From positions 186,001 to 250,000 of the forward strand of contig NZ_BAABAE010000002.1 of NCBI RefSeq assembly GCF_039537265.1: a DNA stretch of 64,000 bases, read 5' to 3'. Numbering within the stretch: the first letter of the stretch is position 1; each line of letters opens with the position of its first letter. Positions 8,746 to 16,516 of the stretch are shown in pieces. Source of the stretch: Terrimesophilobacter bigeumensis (GTDB lineage Bacteria; Actinomycetota; Actinomycetes; Actinomycetales; Microbacteriaceae). The notes beneath the pieces were generated by a model, which worked only from the letters and a program-made list of their open reading frames with translations, was not told the DNA's origin and did not search any database. Position numbers and translations under genes: made by a program.

Positions 8746-10913
8746 CAGGTTCCGCCCCGCTTGCGCGCCGAGATCTGCCGCATGACAACATCCTGCAGGT
8801 CCTGGAGCTCGTCGCCGGCGACGGTCGCCGCGTGGCGCGTCCATTCGCCGGACTCCTCGAGCCACCAGGATGCCGTCTCCTCCGACATCGCGAGGTCGAA
8901 CAGCGCTGTGACCTCCTGGAGCTGGCCGGGGTCGGCGAGGCGCACGAGCGTCTCGACCCGCCGGTCGAGGTTGCGGTGCATGATGTCCGCACTCCCGATG
9001 AAGACCTGGGGGTCATCGCCGTTCGCGAAGGAGAAGATGCGGGAGTGCTCGAGGTAGCGGCCGAGGATCGACCGCACCCTGATGTTCTCGCTCAGTCCCT
9101 CCACCCCCGGACGCACGCTGCAGATGCCGCGCACCCAGAGATCGATCGGAACACCCGCCTGGCTGGCGAGGTAGAGCGCGTCGATGATGGCTTCGTCGAC
9201 GATCGAGTTGACCTTGATCCGGATGCCGGACGGGGCACCCGTGAGCGCGTTCTGCGTCTCCACGCGGATGCGCTTGAGCAGCCCCTTGCGCAGGTGCAGC
9301 GGGGCGACCAGAAGCCGCTTGAACTTCTTCTCGATCGCGTAGCCGGAGAGCTCGTTGAACAGGCGGGTGAGGTCTTTGCCGACCTGGTCATCCGCTGTCA
9401 GCAGGCCGAGGTCCTCGTAGATGCGGCTCGTCTTGGGGTTGTAATTGCCGGTGCCGATGTGGCTGTAGTGGCGAAGCACCCCGCCCTCCTCGCGCACGAC
9501 GAGCGCGAGCTTGCAGTGGGTCTTGAGCCCCACCATCCCGTAGACGACGTGCACACCAGCCTTCTCGAGCTGGCGGGCCCAGTTGATGTTGGCCGACTCG
9601 TCGAAACGCGCCTTGATCTCCACGAGCGCGAGCACGGCCTTGCCCGCCTCCGCCGCGTCGATGAGTGCCTCCACGATGGGACTGTCGCCGCTCGTGCGGT
9701 AGAGGGTCTGCTTGATGGCGAGAACGTTCGGGTCGCGCGCGGCCTGCTCGAGGAAGGCCTGCACGCTCGTCGCGAACGACTCGTAGGGATGATGGAGCAG
9801 GACGTCGCCCCGCGAGATGGAGGCGAAGACATCCGGCTCTGCGTTCGGTTCGACCGGGAGCAGCGCCGCGCTCGTCGTCGGAACATGCTTGCGGTACTTG
9901 AGTTCCGGGCGGTCGATGCGGAACACCTCGAAGAGTCCGCCGAGGTCGAGCGGGGCGGGAAGCCGGTACACCTCCTGCTCGGTGATGCCGAGTTCGCGCA
10001 CGAGCAGTTCGAGCGTGCGCTCGTCCATGTCGTCGGTGATCTCCAGGCGGATGGGCGGGCCGAACCGGCGACGCAGCAGTTCGCGCTCGAGCGACTGGAT
10101 GAGGTTCTCGGACTCGTCCTCCTCGACCTCGACATCCTCGTTGCGCGTCACGCGGAACTCATGGTGCTCGAGGATCTCCATGCCGGGGAAGAGCTCCTCG
10201 AGGTGATTGGAGACGAGGTCTTCGAGGGGGATGAAGCGCAGGAGGCCGCGTTCGTCATCCGGGAGCTGCACGAAGCGGGGCAGCACGGTCGGCACCTTGA
10301 GCCGGGCGAACTCCTCTTTGCCGGTCTTCGGGCTGCGCACCCGGACCGACAGGTTGAGGGAGAGCCCGGAGATGTAGGGGAAGGGGTGGGCGGGGTCGAC
10401 CGCGAGCGGCATGAGCACCGGGAAGATCCGGGTGGAGAAGATCTCGTCGATGCGCTCCCGGTCTTCGTCGTCGAGGTCCGCCCAGGTCTCGATGTGGATG
10501 CCTGCGTCGTCGAGGGCCGGCTTGACGAGGTCACGGAACACCGCGGCGTGGCGGGCCTGCAGCTCGTGGGCGCGCTCGCTGATGGCGCTGAGCACGTCGA
10601 GCGGCGCGCGGCCGACGTTCGTCGGTACGGCGAGCCCCGTCATGATGCGGCGCTTGAGCCCGGCGACGCGCACCATGAAGAACTCGTCGAGGTTGTTCGA
10701 GAAGATCGCGAGGAAGTTGGCGCGTTCGAGGAGGGGGAGGTTCTCGTCCTCAGCGAGCTCGAGCACGCGCTGGTTGAAGGCGAGCCAACTGAGCTCCCGG
10801 TCGAGGAAGCGGTCCTCCGGCAGGGTGCCGTCGTCGACCCAGGTCGAGTCGTAATCGTCGTCGAGACTGTCGGTCGCGAGCCCCGTGTCGTCGAGGAAGC
10901 TTTGCGCATCCAT
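8742..10913 (-). CDS. ppk: Polyphosphate kinase (Ppk1)
   Basis: Reversibly polymerises the gamma-phosphate of ATP into polyphosphate, storing imported phosphate. The 723-residue length is usual. Visible features are the N-terminal LSWLAFNQRVLELA, the HHPYESF segment, the LYRTSGDSPI motif, and the histidine regions YGMVGLKTHCKL and YSHIGTGNYN that carry the phosphorylated and catalytic histidines. It sits between mshD and the mutT1-like gene and upstream of the pst genes, so phosphate storage and uptake are encoded together. Its promoter must lie in the short 69-bp gap before it or further upstream. Confidence 0.96.
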   Translation of the reverse strand: MDAQSFLDDTGLATDSLDDDYDSTWVDDGTLPEDRFLDRELSWLAFNQRVLELAEDENLPLLERANFLAIFSNNLDEFFMVRVAGLKRRIMTGLAVPTNVGRAPLDVLSAISERAHELQARHAAVFRDLVKPALDDAGIHIETWADLDDEDRERIDEIFSTRIFPVLMPLAVDPAHPFPYISGLSLNLSVRVRSPKTGKEEFARLKVPTVLPRFVQLPDDERGLLRFIPLEDLVSNHLEELFPGMEILEHHEFRVTRNEDVEVEEDESENLIQSLERELLRRRFGPPIRLEITDDMDERTLELLVRELGITEQEVYRLPAPLDLGGLFEVFRIDRPELKYRKHVPTTSAALLPVEPNAEPDVFASISRGDVLLHHPYESFATSVQAFLEQAARDPNVLAIKQTLYRTSGDSPIVEALIDAAEAGKAVLALVEIKARFDESANINWARQLEKAGVHVVYGMVGLKTHCKLALVVREEGGVLRHYSHIGTGNYNPKTSRIYEDLGLLTADDQVGKDLTRLFNELSGYAIEKKFKRLLVAPLHLRKGLLKRIRVETQNALTGAPSGIRIKVNSIVDEAIIDALYLASQAGVPIDLWVRGICSVRPGVEGLSENIRVRSILGRYLEHSRIFSFANGDDPQVFIGSADIMHRNLDRRVETLVRLADPGQLQEVTALFDLAMSEETASWWLEESGEWTRHAATVAGDELQDLQDVVMRQISARKRGGTW

Positions 10914-10947
10914 CCCTAGATCATTGCACTTTGTCTCCCCTTCTCCG

Positions 10948-10990
10948 GTCGAGCTTGTCGAGACCGCTGGATTTCGACAGGCTCAATCCG
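10948..10990. repeat. Intergenic inverted repeat of the TCGACAAGCTCGACC type
   Basis: Bases 10948-10966 and 10970-10990 are imperfect inverted copies built on GGTCTCGACAAGCTCGACC and GGATTTCGACAGGCTCAATC. The element lies between mshD and ppk and overlaps the last codons of mshD. From general knowledge, similar short GC-rich words recur between genes in Microbacteriaceae; I cannot count copies here. It can fold into a hairpin. Confidence 0.6.
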
Positions 10991-11867
10991 CGAGGGCGCC
11001 ACGCCGGTATCGCACGTCGATCGTGTGCTGCTCGAAGCCGTAGCGGCGGTAGAGCGCGAGGGCTGGGGTGTTGTCGGCCTCGACGTAGAGGGCGGCCGTG
11101 CGGGTGCCGCGGCTGGCGAGGCGGGCGAGCCCGGCATCCATGAGCACGCGGCCGAGTCCCTCGCCCTGACGGCCGGGGTCGATGCCGACCGCGTAGAACT
11201 CGCCGATGTCACCGTCCACCTTGAGCCAGCAGAAGCCGATCATGGCGTCGCCGCCCGCGCCGCCGTCACGGAGGATGAGGAAGTCGTCGGCATCGAACCA
11301 GGCCTCCGCCTTGCGGTCGTCGAGGTCGCGCTGGGTGAGCTTTCCCTGTTCGGGGTGGTCGGCGAAGGCACGGGCGTTGAGGGCGAGCCATTCCGCATCG
11401 TCGGTGCCGGGGTCGAACGCGGTCATCTGGGGACGGTCATCAGCCGTACCCGTTCCCTGAGGCGCGCGCAGCGCGTCACGAAGGGAAACGTCCGCGGTGA
11501 CCTGGGCCCTCAGTTGCAACAGCGTGCGCACCGCCAAGAAGCCGAACCTCGCTGCGAGCACCCGCGACGCCGGGTGGTCGCCGTGCGCCCATGCGAACTC
11601 CACGTCCGGATGCGCGGCGAGCACCTGCTCGGCGAGTGCCGCCCCCAGGCCGCGGCCCCTGGCATCCGGGTCGACGACGAGTTCTGCCTCGACCTCGCGG
11701 TCGGCCCCACCCACGATCGCGACCCCGTGCTCGCCCTCCACGAGCTCGCGCTCGCTACGCGCGAGCTCGACGAGCGACTGGTCGGAGAACGGCGGCTGGC
11801 CATCCGCGGCGAGGGCTCGCTCGATGAGCGTGCCGAGGGCTTCAGGAACCGATGGGCTCGGTGACAC
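10983..11867 (-). CDS. mshD: Mycothiol synthase (mycothiol acetyltransferase)
   Basis: Catalyses the last step of mycothiol synthesis, acetyl transfer from acetyl-CoA to the cysteine amine of Cys-GlcN-Ins. The 294 residues form two GNAT domains, each with an acetyl-CoA loop: DPDARGRGLGAAL in the first and DPGRQGEGLGRVL in the second. The segment LNARAFADHPEQG is typical of MshD. The GTG start at 11867 lies inside the end of glnR (26-bp overlap), so the two are co-transcribed. The glnR-mshD pair is conserved in mycobacteria. Mycothiol is confined to actinobacteria, which supports the assignment of the window. Confidence 0.93.
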   Translation of the reverse strand: MSPSPSVPEALGTLIERALAADGQPPFSDQSLVELARSERELVEGEHGVAIVGGADREVEAELVVDPDARGRGLGAALAEQVLAAHPDVEFAWAHGDHPASRVLAARFGFLAVRTLLQLRAQVTADVSLRDALRAPQGTGTADDRPQMTAFDPGTDDAEWLALNARAFADHPEQGKLTQRDLDDRKAEAWFDADDFLILRDGGAGGDAMIGFCWLKVDGDIGEFYAVGIDPGRQGEGLGRVLMDAGLARLASRGTRTAALYVEADNTPALALYRRYGFEQHTIDVRYRRGALAD

Positions 11868-12537
11868 GATCGCTCTCGTCCTCCTCGTAGACGTTGAAGC
11901 GGTAGCCGACGTTGCGTACCGTACCGATGACGGCCTCGAGATCGCCGAGCTTGGCGCGCAGCCGCCGCACGTGCACGTCGACCGTGCGCGTGCCGCCGAA
12001 GTAGTCGTAGCCCCAGACCTCGCTCAGCAACTGCTCGCGGGTGAACACTCGGCTGGGGTGCGAGACGAGGAAGCGCAGGAGCTCGAACTCCTTGTAGGTG
12101 AGGTCGAGCGCGCGACCCCGCACCTTCGCCGAGTAGCTCGCCTCGTCGATCACCACGCCGCTCGCGCTCACCTTGTTGCTCTTGGCCTCGTCCGACTGTC
12201 GTCCGATGACCAGCCGGATGCGCGCATCCACCTCGGCCGGCCCCGCCGTCTCGAGGATGAGGTCGTCGGCGCCCCACTCCGCGGTGACCGCGGCGAGTCC
12301 GCCCTCCGTGACCACGAGCATGAGTGGGACGACGATGCCGGTCGCCTGCAGGATCCTGCAGAGCGACTTCGCACTCGCGAGATCGGCACGGGCGTCCACG
12401 AGAAGCACGTCGCAGCCGGGTGCGTTCACGAGCTGGGCGGGTTCGGCGGGAATGCGCCGGACCTTGTGGCTGAGAAGCCCCAGTGCCGGCAGCACGTCGT
12501 TCTCCTCCGCAGAGGTGAGAATCAACAGCTGCGCCAC
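11842..12537 (-). CDS. glnR: GlnR-type orphan response regulator
   Basis: An OmpR-family DNA-binding protein that in other actinobacteria controls nitrogen assimilation genes without a partner kinase. The N-terminal receiver-like domain (residues 1-115) keeps the aspartate in LLVDARADL but lacks the usual acidic pocket. The C-terminal winged helix contains LTYKEFELLRFL and GGTRTVDVHVRRLRAKLG. The GTG at 12537 is chosen over an upstream ATG because a GGGAGG site lies 6 bp before it. Motif by motif it follows mycobacterial GlnR closely, and mshD follows it, as in M. tuberculosis. Final length is 231 residues. Confidence 0.88.
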   Translation of the reverse strand: MAQLLILTSAEENDVLPALGLLSHKVRRIPAEPAQLVNAPGCDVLLVDARADLASAKSLCRILQATGIVVPLMLVVTEGGLAAVTAEWGADDLILETAGPAEVDARIRLVIGRQSDEAKSNKVSASGVVIDEASYSAKVRGRALDLTYKEFELLRFLVSHPSRVFTREQLLSEVWGYDYFGGTRTVDVHVRRLRAKLGDLEAVIGTVRNVGYRFNVYEEDESDRVTEPIGS

Positions 12538-12600
12538 AGGATCCTCCCGATTCGCCAGAGCCACATTCTACGCAACGTGTGGATGGGGCAGGATGGAGGG

Positions 12601-12891
12601 GTGACGACGAGCGACCAGCAGTGGGAACTGAAGGTGGGAACCGTCGTGCCCGTGTGGGTGCTCTGCCTCGCGGCCGCCATCACGATCGGCGTCGCATCCC
12701 CCACCGACCAGTACCTGATCTGGCTGCCCATCGCGCTCGCTGCGGCCGTGCTCCTGACGTTCTGCATCCAGCTCTCCACCCTCACCAAGGAGGGTTTCGT
12801 GAACCGCGTCATGGCCTCGATCGGCGGTGCGGTGCTCGTCATCGGCGTCGCGACGGCCGTGCTCGCGGCCCTTGCCGCCCTGAACGGATAG
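12601..12891 (+). CDS. Small membrane protein, function unknown
   Basis: A 96-residue protein with three probable membrane spans, at about residues 13-32, 38-56 and 72-93, joined by the short polar segment STLTKEGFVNR. The GTG start at 12601 directly follows AGGATGGAGGG; an ATG a few codons upstream is possible. It is divergent from glnR and begins a plus-strand run with a 36-residue membrane peptide and a nitrobindin-like gene. No domain is recognised. Confidence 0.75.
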   Translation: MTTSDQQWELKVGTVVPVWVLCLAAAITIGVASPTDQYLIWLPIALAAAVLLTFCIQLSTLTKEGFVNRVMASIGGAVLVIGVATAVLAALAALNG

Positions 12892-12900
12892 AATCGCAGC

Positions 12901-13011
12901 ATGATCCTCGCGCTGGAACTCTTCTTCGTCGGCCTCCTCGGGCTCGCGACGCTGGCGATCGCGTACGTCTCCGTTGTGGTGCTGTACAACCTGTTCCGCG
13001 GCCAGCGCTAG
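12901..13011 (+). CDS. 36-residue single-span membrane peptide
   Basis: A short open frame, ATG at 12901 to TAG at 13009-13011, encoding 36 residues. Residues 2-30 are almost entirely hydrophobic (segment FFVGLLGLATLAIAYVSVVV) and the tail is basic (LFRGQR), so it should be an inner-membrane peptide with its C-terminus inside. It starts 9 bp after the preceding small membrane protein and ends 11 bp before the nitrobindin-like gene, in the same direction. The coding pattern (GC-rich third positions, clean start and stop) supports a real gene. Function is unknown. Confidence 0.7.
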   Translation: MILALELFFVGLLGLATLAIAYVSVVVLYNLFRGQR

Positions 13012-13022
13012 GTCGTGCAGCC

Positions 13023-13643
13023 ATGATGCTGCTCCCGGAGGACCTCCCCGCCGAGCTCGTGCCGCTGTCCTGGCTGCTTGGGGTCTGGGAGGGCACCGGC
13101 GTCGTCAACTACCCCGTCGGCGACGAGGTGCGCGACTACGAGTTCGGCCAGCGGGTGAGCTTCAGCCACGACGGCCTGCCGCATCTCAACTACAACTCCT
13201 ACACCTGGCTGCTCGGCACTGACCCCGACGACGCTGACCAGCCGATGCCGACCCCGCTCGCGACCGAGATGGGGTACTGGCGTCTGGCGCGCCCCGCGAC
13301 GGATGCCGACCATGGCCCCGGGCTTCTCGCGGGCAACGGAGGCAGGGTGTTCACGACAGCGGATGCCGTGGAAACACTGCGTAACAAAGACGATGGATTC
13401 GATCTCGAGGTGTCGATCCTGCATCCGGGCGGTGTGAGCGAGCTCTACCTCGGACAAGTCAAGGGAGCCCGCATCGACCTGTCGACCGATGCCGTCATGC
13501 GCTCCGCGACGGCGAAAGAGCACACGGCATCCACGCGGATGTACGGGCTCGTCGAAAGCCACCTCCTGTGGGCGTGGGACCTCGCCGCGCTCGGTCGCCC
13601 ACTCACGTCCCATGCCTCTGCGCGGCTCGCCCGTGTCGACTGA
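13023..13643 (+). CDS. Nitrobindin-like heme-binding beta-barrel protein (FABP-like, DUF1794)
   Basis: A 206-residue protein of the ten-strand beta-barrel family related to nitrobindin. The N-terminal signature GVWEGTG (residues 22-28) is characteristic, and the C-terminal region SHLLWAWDLAA fits the end of the barrel. Family members bind heme b through a C-terminal histidine and may act on nitric oxide or peroxynitrite. Either of two adjacent ATG codons (13023, 13026) may be used. The next gene, ygfZ, starts within or just after its end. Confidence 0.82.
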   Translation: MMLLPEDLPAELVPLSWLLGVWEGTGVVNYPVGDEVRDYEFGQRVSFSHDGLPHLNYNSYTWLLGTDPDDADQPMPTPLATEMGYWRLARPATDADHGPGLLAGNGGRVFTTADAVETLRNKDDGFDLEVSILHPGGVSELYLGQVKGARIDLSTDAVMRSATAKEHTASTRMYGLVESHLLWAWDLAALGRPLTSHASARLARVD

Positions 13644-14781
13644 GCCTGTGTCAGTCGCAGGCGGGTCGGTGTTCCTGACCCGCGACGGTGCCGTGGCCGG
13701 CAGCGGCGGTCCGGATGCCGGGGTCGCCGCCCACTACGGCAACCCGATCGCGGAACAGCGCACCCTTGCCGCCGGCAAGGCGATCGTCGACCTCTCGCAT
13801 CGCGGCATCCTCTCGGTGACCGGCGCCGACCGGCTCGGCTGGCTCGACTCGGTCACGAGCCAGGCCCTCGCGAAACTCGCGCCGGGCGAATCGGCCGAGG
13901 CGCTGCTGCTCGACCCGACCGGCCGCATCGAACACGTGCTGAGGGTCGTCGATGACGGTACGACGGCCTGGCTTCTCGTCGAGGCGGGCGAAGCGGCGGG
14001 GCTCCTCGCCTGGCTCGAGTCCATGCGGTTCATGATGCGCGTCGAGGTGGCCGACCGCGCGGGCGAGTTCGCGGTCGTCGGGTGGTTCGCGGATGCGGCG
14101 GATGCCATGGGCGACGCGACCGGCGGCGGTCTCGCGCTTCCCGTCGCAGCCCCCAACGGCATCCCGCTCACCTGGGTCGACCCGTGGGGGTCGGTGACGG
14201 CCGGCGGCCACCAGTACGCGGACGACGGCACCCATCCGTACGGCGACTGGAGCTGGCGGGAGTCGCTCGTGGAACGCGCGGCGCTCGCCGGGCTGTCCGG
14301 GTTGCCCGCGGCCGGCACCATGGCGCTCGAGGCGCTGCGCATCGCCGCGTGGCGTCCGCGATTCGCGACCGAGGTCGACGAGCGGTCGATCCCGCACGAG
14401 CTCGACTGGCTGCGGTCGGCGGTGCATCTCGCGAAGGGCTGTTACCGGGGCCAGGAGACGGTCGCGAAGGTGCACAACCTCGGGCATCCGCCCCGGCGGC
14501 TCGTCATGCTGCACCTCGACGGTTCGGATGCCGTGCTCCCGCCTGCCGGCGCGGAGGTCGCGCTCGACGGCCGGGTCGTCGGTCGTATCACGAGCTCCGC
14601 GATCCACCACGAGTTCGGCCCCATCGCGCTCGCCGTCGTCAAACGGAACACCGACCCGCAGGCGACACTCACGGTCGAAGCCGAGGGCGTGACGGTCGCC
14701 GCGGCCCAGGAGGTCATCGTGCCCGTCGACGCCGGGGCGACCGCGAACGTCCCGCGGATGCCGCGACTGGGCGCCCGATAA
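13612..14781 (+). CDS. ygfZ: YgfZ/GcvT-family folate-binding protein
   Basis: A tetrahydrofolate-binding protein that assists repair or maturation of certain iron-sulfur enzymes. It has about 389 residues, with an N-terminal aminomethyltransferase-like fold. The YgfZ signature K-G-C-Y-x-G-Q-E (KGCYRGQETVAK) is at about residue 280. The start is uncertain: ATG 13612 overlaps the nitrobindin-like gene, and in-frame GTG codons at 13633 and 13648 are alternatives. None has a clear ribosome site, so coupling to the gene before is likely. gpmA follows 9 bp later. Confidence 0.88.
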   Translation: MPLRGSPVSTEPVSVAGGSVFLTRDGAVAGSGGPDAGVAAHYGNPIAEQRTLAAGKAIVDLSHRGILSVTGADRLGWLDSVTSQALAKLAPGESAEALLLDPTGRIEHVLRVVDDGTTAWLLVEAGEAAGLLAWLESMRFMMRVEVADRAGEFAVVGWFADAADAMGDATGGGLALPVAAPNGIPLTWVDPWGSVTAGGHQYADDGTHPYGDWSWRESLVERAALAGLSGLPAAGTMALEALRIAAWRPRFATEVDERSIPHELDWLRSAVHLAKGCYRGQETVAKVHNLGHPPRRLVMLHLDGSDAVLPPAGAEVALDGRVVGRITSSAIHHEFGPIALAVVKRNTDPQATLTVEAEGVTVAAAQEVIVPVDAGATANVPRMPRLGAR

Positions 14782-14790
14782 ACTGGCGGC

Positions 14791-15534
14791 ATGACCCACA
14801 CCCTCATCCTCCTGCGTCACGGCCAGAGCGACTGGAACGAGAAGAACCTCTTCACCGGGTGGGTGGATGTCCCGCTCACCGACCTGGGGCGCGAGGAAGG
14901 CGGGCGGGCGGGCGAGTTGCTCGCGGCATCCGGGTTGCTGCCGGACATCCAGTTCACGAGCGTGCTCAAGCGTGCGATCCACACGGCGCAGCTCGCGCTC
15001 GCGACCGCCGACCGCGACTGGATCCCGGTCGAGCGCACCTGGCGGCTCAATGAGCGCCATTACGGCGCACTGCAGGGCAAGAACAAGGCGCAGACCCTGG
15101 AGGAGTTCGGCGAGGAGCAGTTCATGACCTGGCGCCGGTCGTTCGATGTGCCGCCGCCGCCCATCGACGACGATGACGAGTTCTCGCAGGCGCATGACCC
15201 GCGCTACGCCGGGCTCGGCGCGGACATGCCGCGCACCGAGTGCCTCAAGGACGTCATCGAGCGGATGCTGCCCTACTGGCGCTCGGACATCGTGCCCGCC
15301 CTCGGCGCGGGCAAGACGGTGCTCGTGACGGCGCACGGGAACTCGCTGAGGGCGCTCGTCAAGCACCTCGACGGCATCTCCGACGAGGAGATCGCCGGGC
15401 TCAACATCCCGACCGGCATCCCGCTCGTCTACGAGTTGAACGACGACTTCATGCCGGCCGCTCCCTCGCGCTACCTCGACCCGGAAGCCGCCGCAGCCGG
15501 TGCCGCGGCCGTCGCCGCCCAGGGCAAGAAGTAG
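14791..15534 (+). CDS. gpmA: 2,3-bisphosphoglycerate-dependent phosphoglycerate mutase
   Basis: Interconverts 3- and 2-phosphoglycerate in glycolysis. The 247 residues carry the phospho-histidine motif LLRHGQSDWNEKNLFTGW at the N-terminus, the catalytic glutamate in ERHYGALQG, and the second histidine in TAHGNSLRALVKHL. The C-terminal tail is alanine-rich. It ends a plus-strand run and lies next to phoU, senX3 and regX3; mycobacteria also have gpm1 beside senX3-regX3. Confidence 0.96.
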   Translation: MTHTLILLRHGQSDWNEKNLFTGWVDVPLTDLGREEGGRAGELLAASGLLPDIQFTSVLKRAIHTAQLALATADRDWIPVERTWRLNERHYGALQGKNKAQTLEEFGEEQFMTWRRSFDVPPPPIDDDDEFSQAHDPRYAGLGADMPRTECLKDVIERMLPYWRSDIVPALGAGKTVLVTAHGNSLRALVKHLDGISDEEIAGLNIPTGIPLVYELNDDFMPAAPSRYLDPEAAAAGAAAVAAQGKK

Positions 15535-15556
15535 TCCTCACGACCACGCCGTGCGT

Positions 15557-15622
15557 GAGTGATGGTCGTTCGGACGAATGAGTGCGCCTGGGCGCCATCA
15601 CTGGTTCGAACGACCATCACTC
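15557..15622. repeat. 16-bp inverted repeat between convergent gpmA and phoU
   Basis: Bases 15557-15572 (GAGTGATGGTCGTTCG) are the exact reverse complement of 15607-15622, separated by 34 bases that can form further short stems. It lies between two convergent genes, so it may end transcription from both sides, but there is no T-run. The same layout with other sequences occurs at 52132-52217 and 61982-62057. Confidence 0.75.
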
Positions 15623-15640
15623 GGCGCCAGAGAGGTCGCG

Positions 15641-15676
15641 GGTCGCGATACGCCGCGCTCTGCGCGGCACTCGACC
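15641..15676. repeat. Intergenic repeat of the CGATACGC...ACTCGACC type
   Basis: The element starts GGTCGCGATACGC and ends GCACTCGACC around a perfect 7-bp stem (15652-15658 with 15662-15668). A related element on the opposite strand lies at 61891-61932, sharing the outer words CGATACGC and ACTC(A/G)ACC with a different inner stem. This suggests a dispersed short repeat family with variable stem-loops. It lies just downstream of phoU. Confidence 0.55.
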
Positions 15677-15699
15677 GGCGAGCAGCGACCACGAGCAAC

Positions 15700-16389
15700 T
15701 CAGGAGGCGGGGGTGCTGCTGACCTGCCAGTCGCCCGTCGCGAGGTACTGCACCTTCTTCGCGATCGAGACCGCGTGGTCGGCGAAGCGCTCGTGGTAGC
15801 GGGAGGCGAGGGTCGCATCCACCGTGTCCTCGGCGCCGCCCTTCCAGGTCTCCCCGAGTACCTTGTCGAAGACGCTCAGGTGCAGTTCGTCGATCTTGTC
15901 GTCGTCGTTGCGGATCTGCTCGGCGATCGCGACATCCTCGCTGCGCAGCAGCTCGGTGAGCTTCTTCGCCACCTCGACGTCGAGGCGTCCCATCTCGGCG
16001 AACGTGCTCCGCAGCGACTTGGGGACGACCTTCTCCGGGAAGCGGTAGCGGGCGAGCTGGGCGATGTGCTCGCTCATGTCGCCCATCCGTTCGAGCGACG
16101 CGGAGATGCGCAGCGCGCTCACCACGATGCGCAGGTCGCGTGCGACCGGCTGCTGGCGGGCAAGGATGTTGATGGCCAGCTCGTCGAGGTTGACGGTCAG
16201 CTGGTCGATCTTGTCGTCGTCGGCGATGACGGTCTCGGCGAGGGAGACGTTGGATTCGTTGAACGCCCTGGTCGCATTCTCGATCGAGGCCTCGACGAGC
16301 GCGGCGATCTCGACGAGGCGCTCCTGCACCTCGCGCAGCTCCTGCTGGAACACTTCGCGCATCGCCCATCCCTCCACACAGTGCGTCAC
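15700..16389 (-). CDS. phoU: Phosphate signalling regulator PhoU
   Basis: A cytoplasmic helical protein that links the Pst transporter to the SenX3-RegX3 kinase system and keeps the Pho response off when phosphate is plentiful. The 229 residues form two three-helix PhoU repeats. Metal-cluster motifs are visible as ERMGDMSEHIAQLARY and the matching acidic positions in the first repeat (ADDDKIDQL). It is divergent from senX3 across 127 bp that hold a PHO-like array and an 18-bp palindrome, implying joint control. Confidence 0.94.
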   Translation of the reverse strand: MTHCVEGWAMREVFQQELREVQERLVEIAALVEASIENATRAFNESNVSLAETVIADDDKIDQLTVNLDELAINILARQQPVARDLRIVVSALRISASLERMGDMSEHIAQLARYRFPEKVVPKSLRSTFAEMGRLDVEVAKKLTELLRSEDVAIAEQIRNDDDKIDELHLSVFDKVLGETWKGGAEDTVDATLASRYHERFADHAVSIAKKVQYLATGDWQVSSTPAS

Positions 16390-16416
16390 TCGACGCGGTC
16401 ATTCTGGCGGGCCGAG

Positions 16417-16449
16417 GTTAACAGTCGGTGGCCACCGACTGAACAACGC
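16417..16449. promoter_or_regulatory. PHO-box-like array in the phoU/senX3 divergent promoter
   Basis: Three half-sites, GTTAAC (16417-16422), GTGGCC (16428-16433) and CTGAAC (16439-16444), repeat with an exact 11-bp period, the same period as the array before pstS. The middle unit is degenerate. Bases 16423-16440 also form a perfect palindrome AGTCGGTGGCCACCGACT. Autoregulation of senX3-regX3 and control of phoU by RegX3 is the simplest reading. Confidence 0.6.
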
Positions 16450-16516
16450 CCCACGTCGTGCCGCCGCAACCGCTCTTCGGCGAGGTGGCACGATCGAAGT
16501 AACTAATCTAGTCGCT

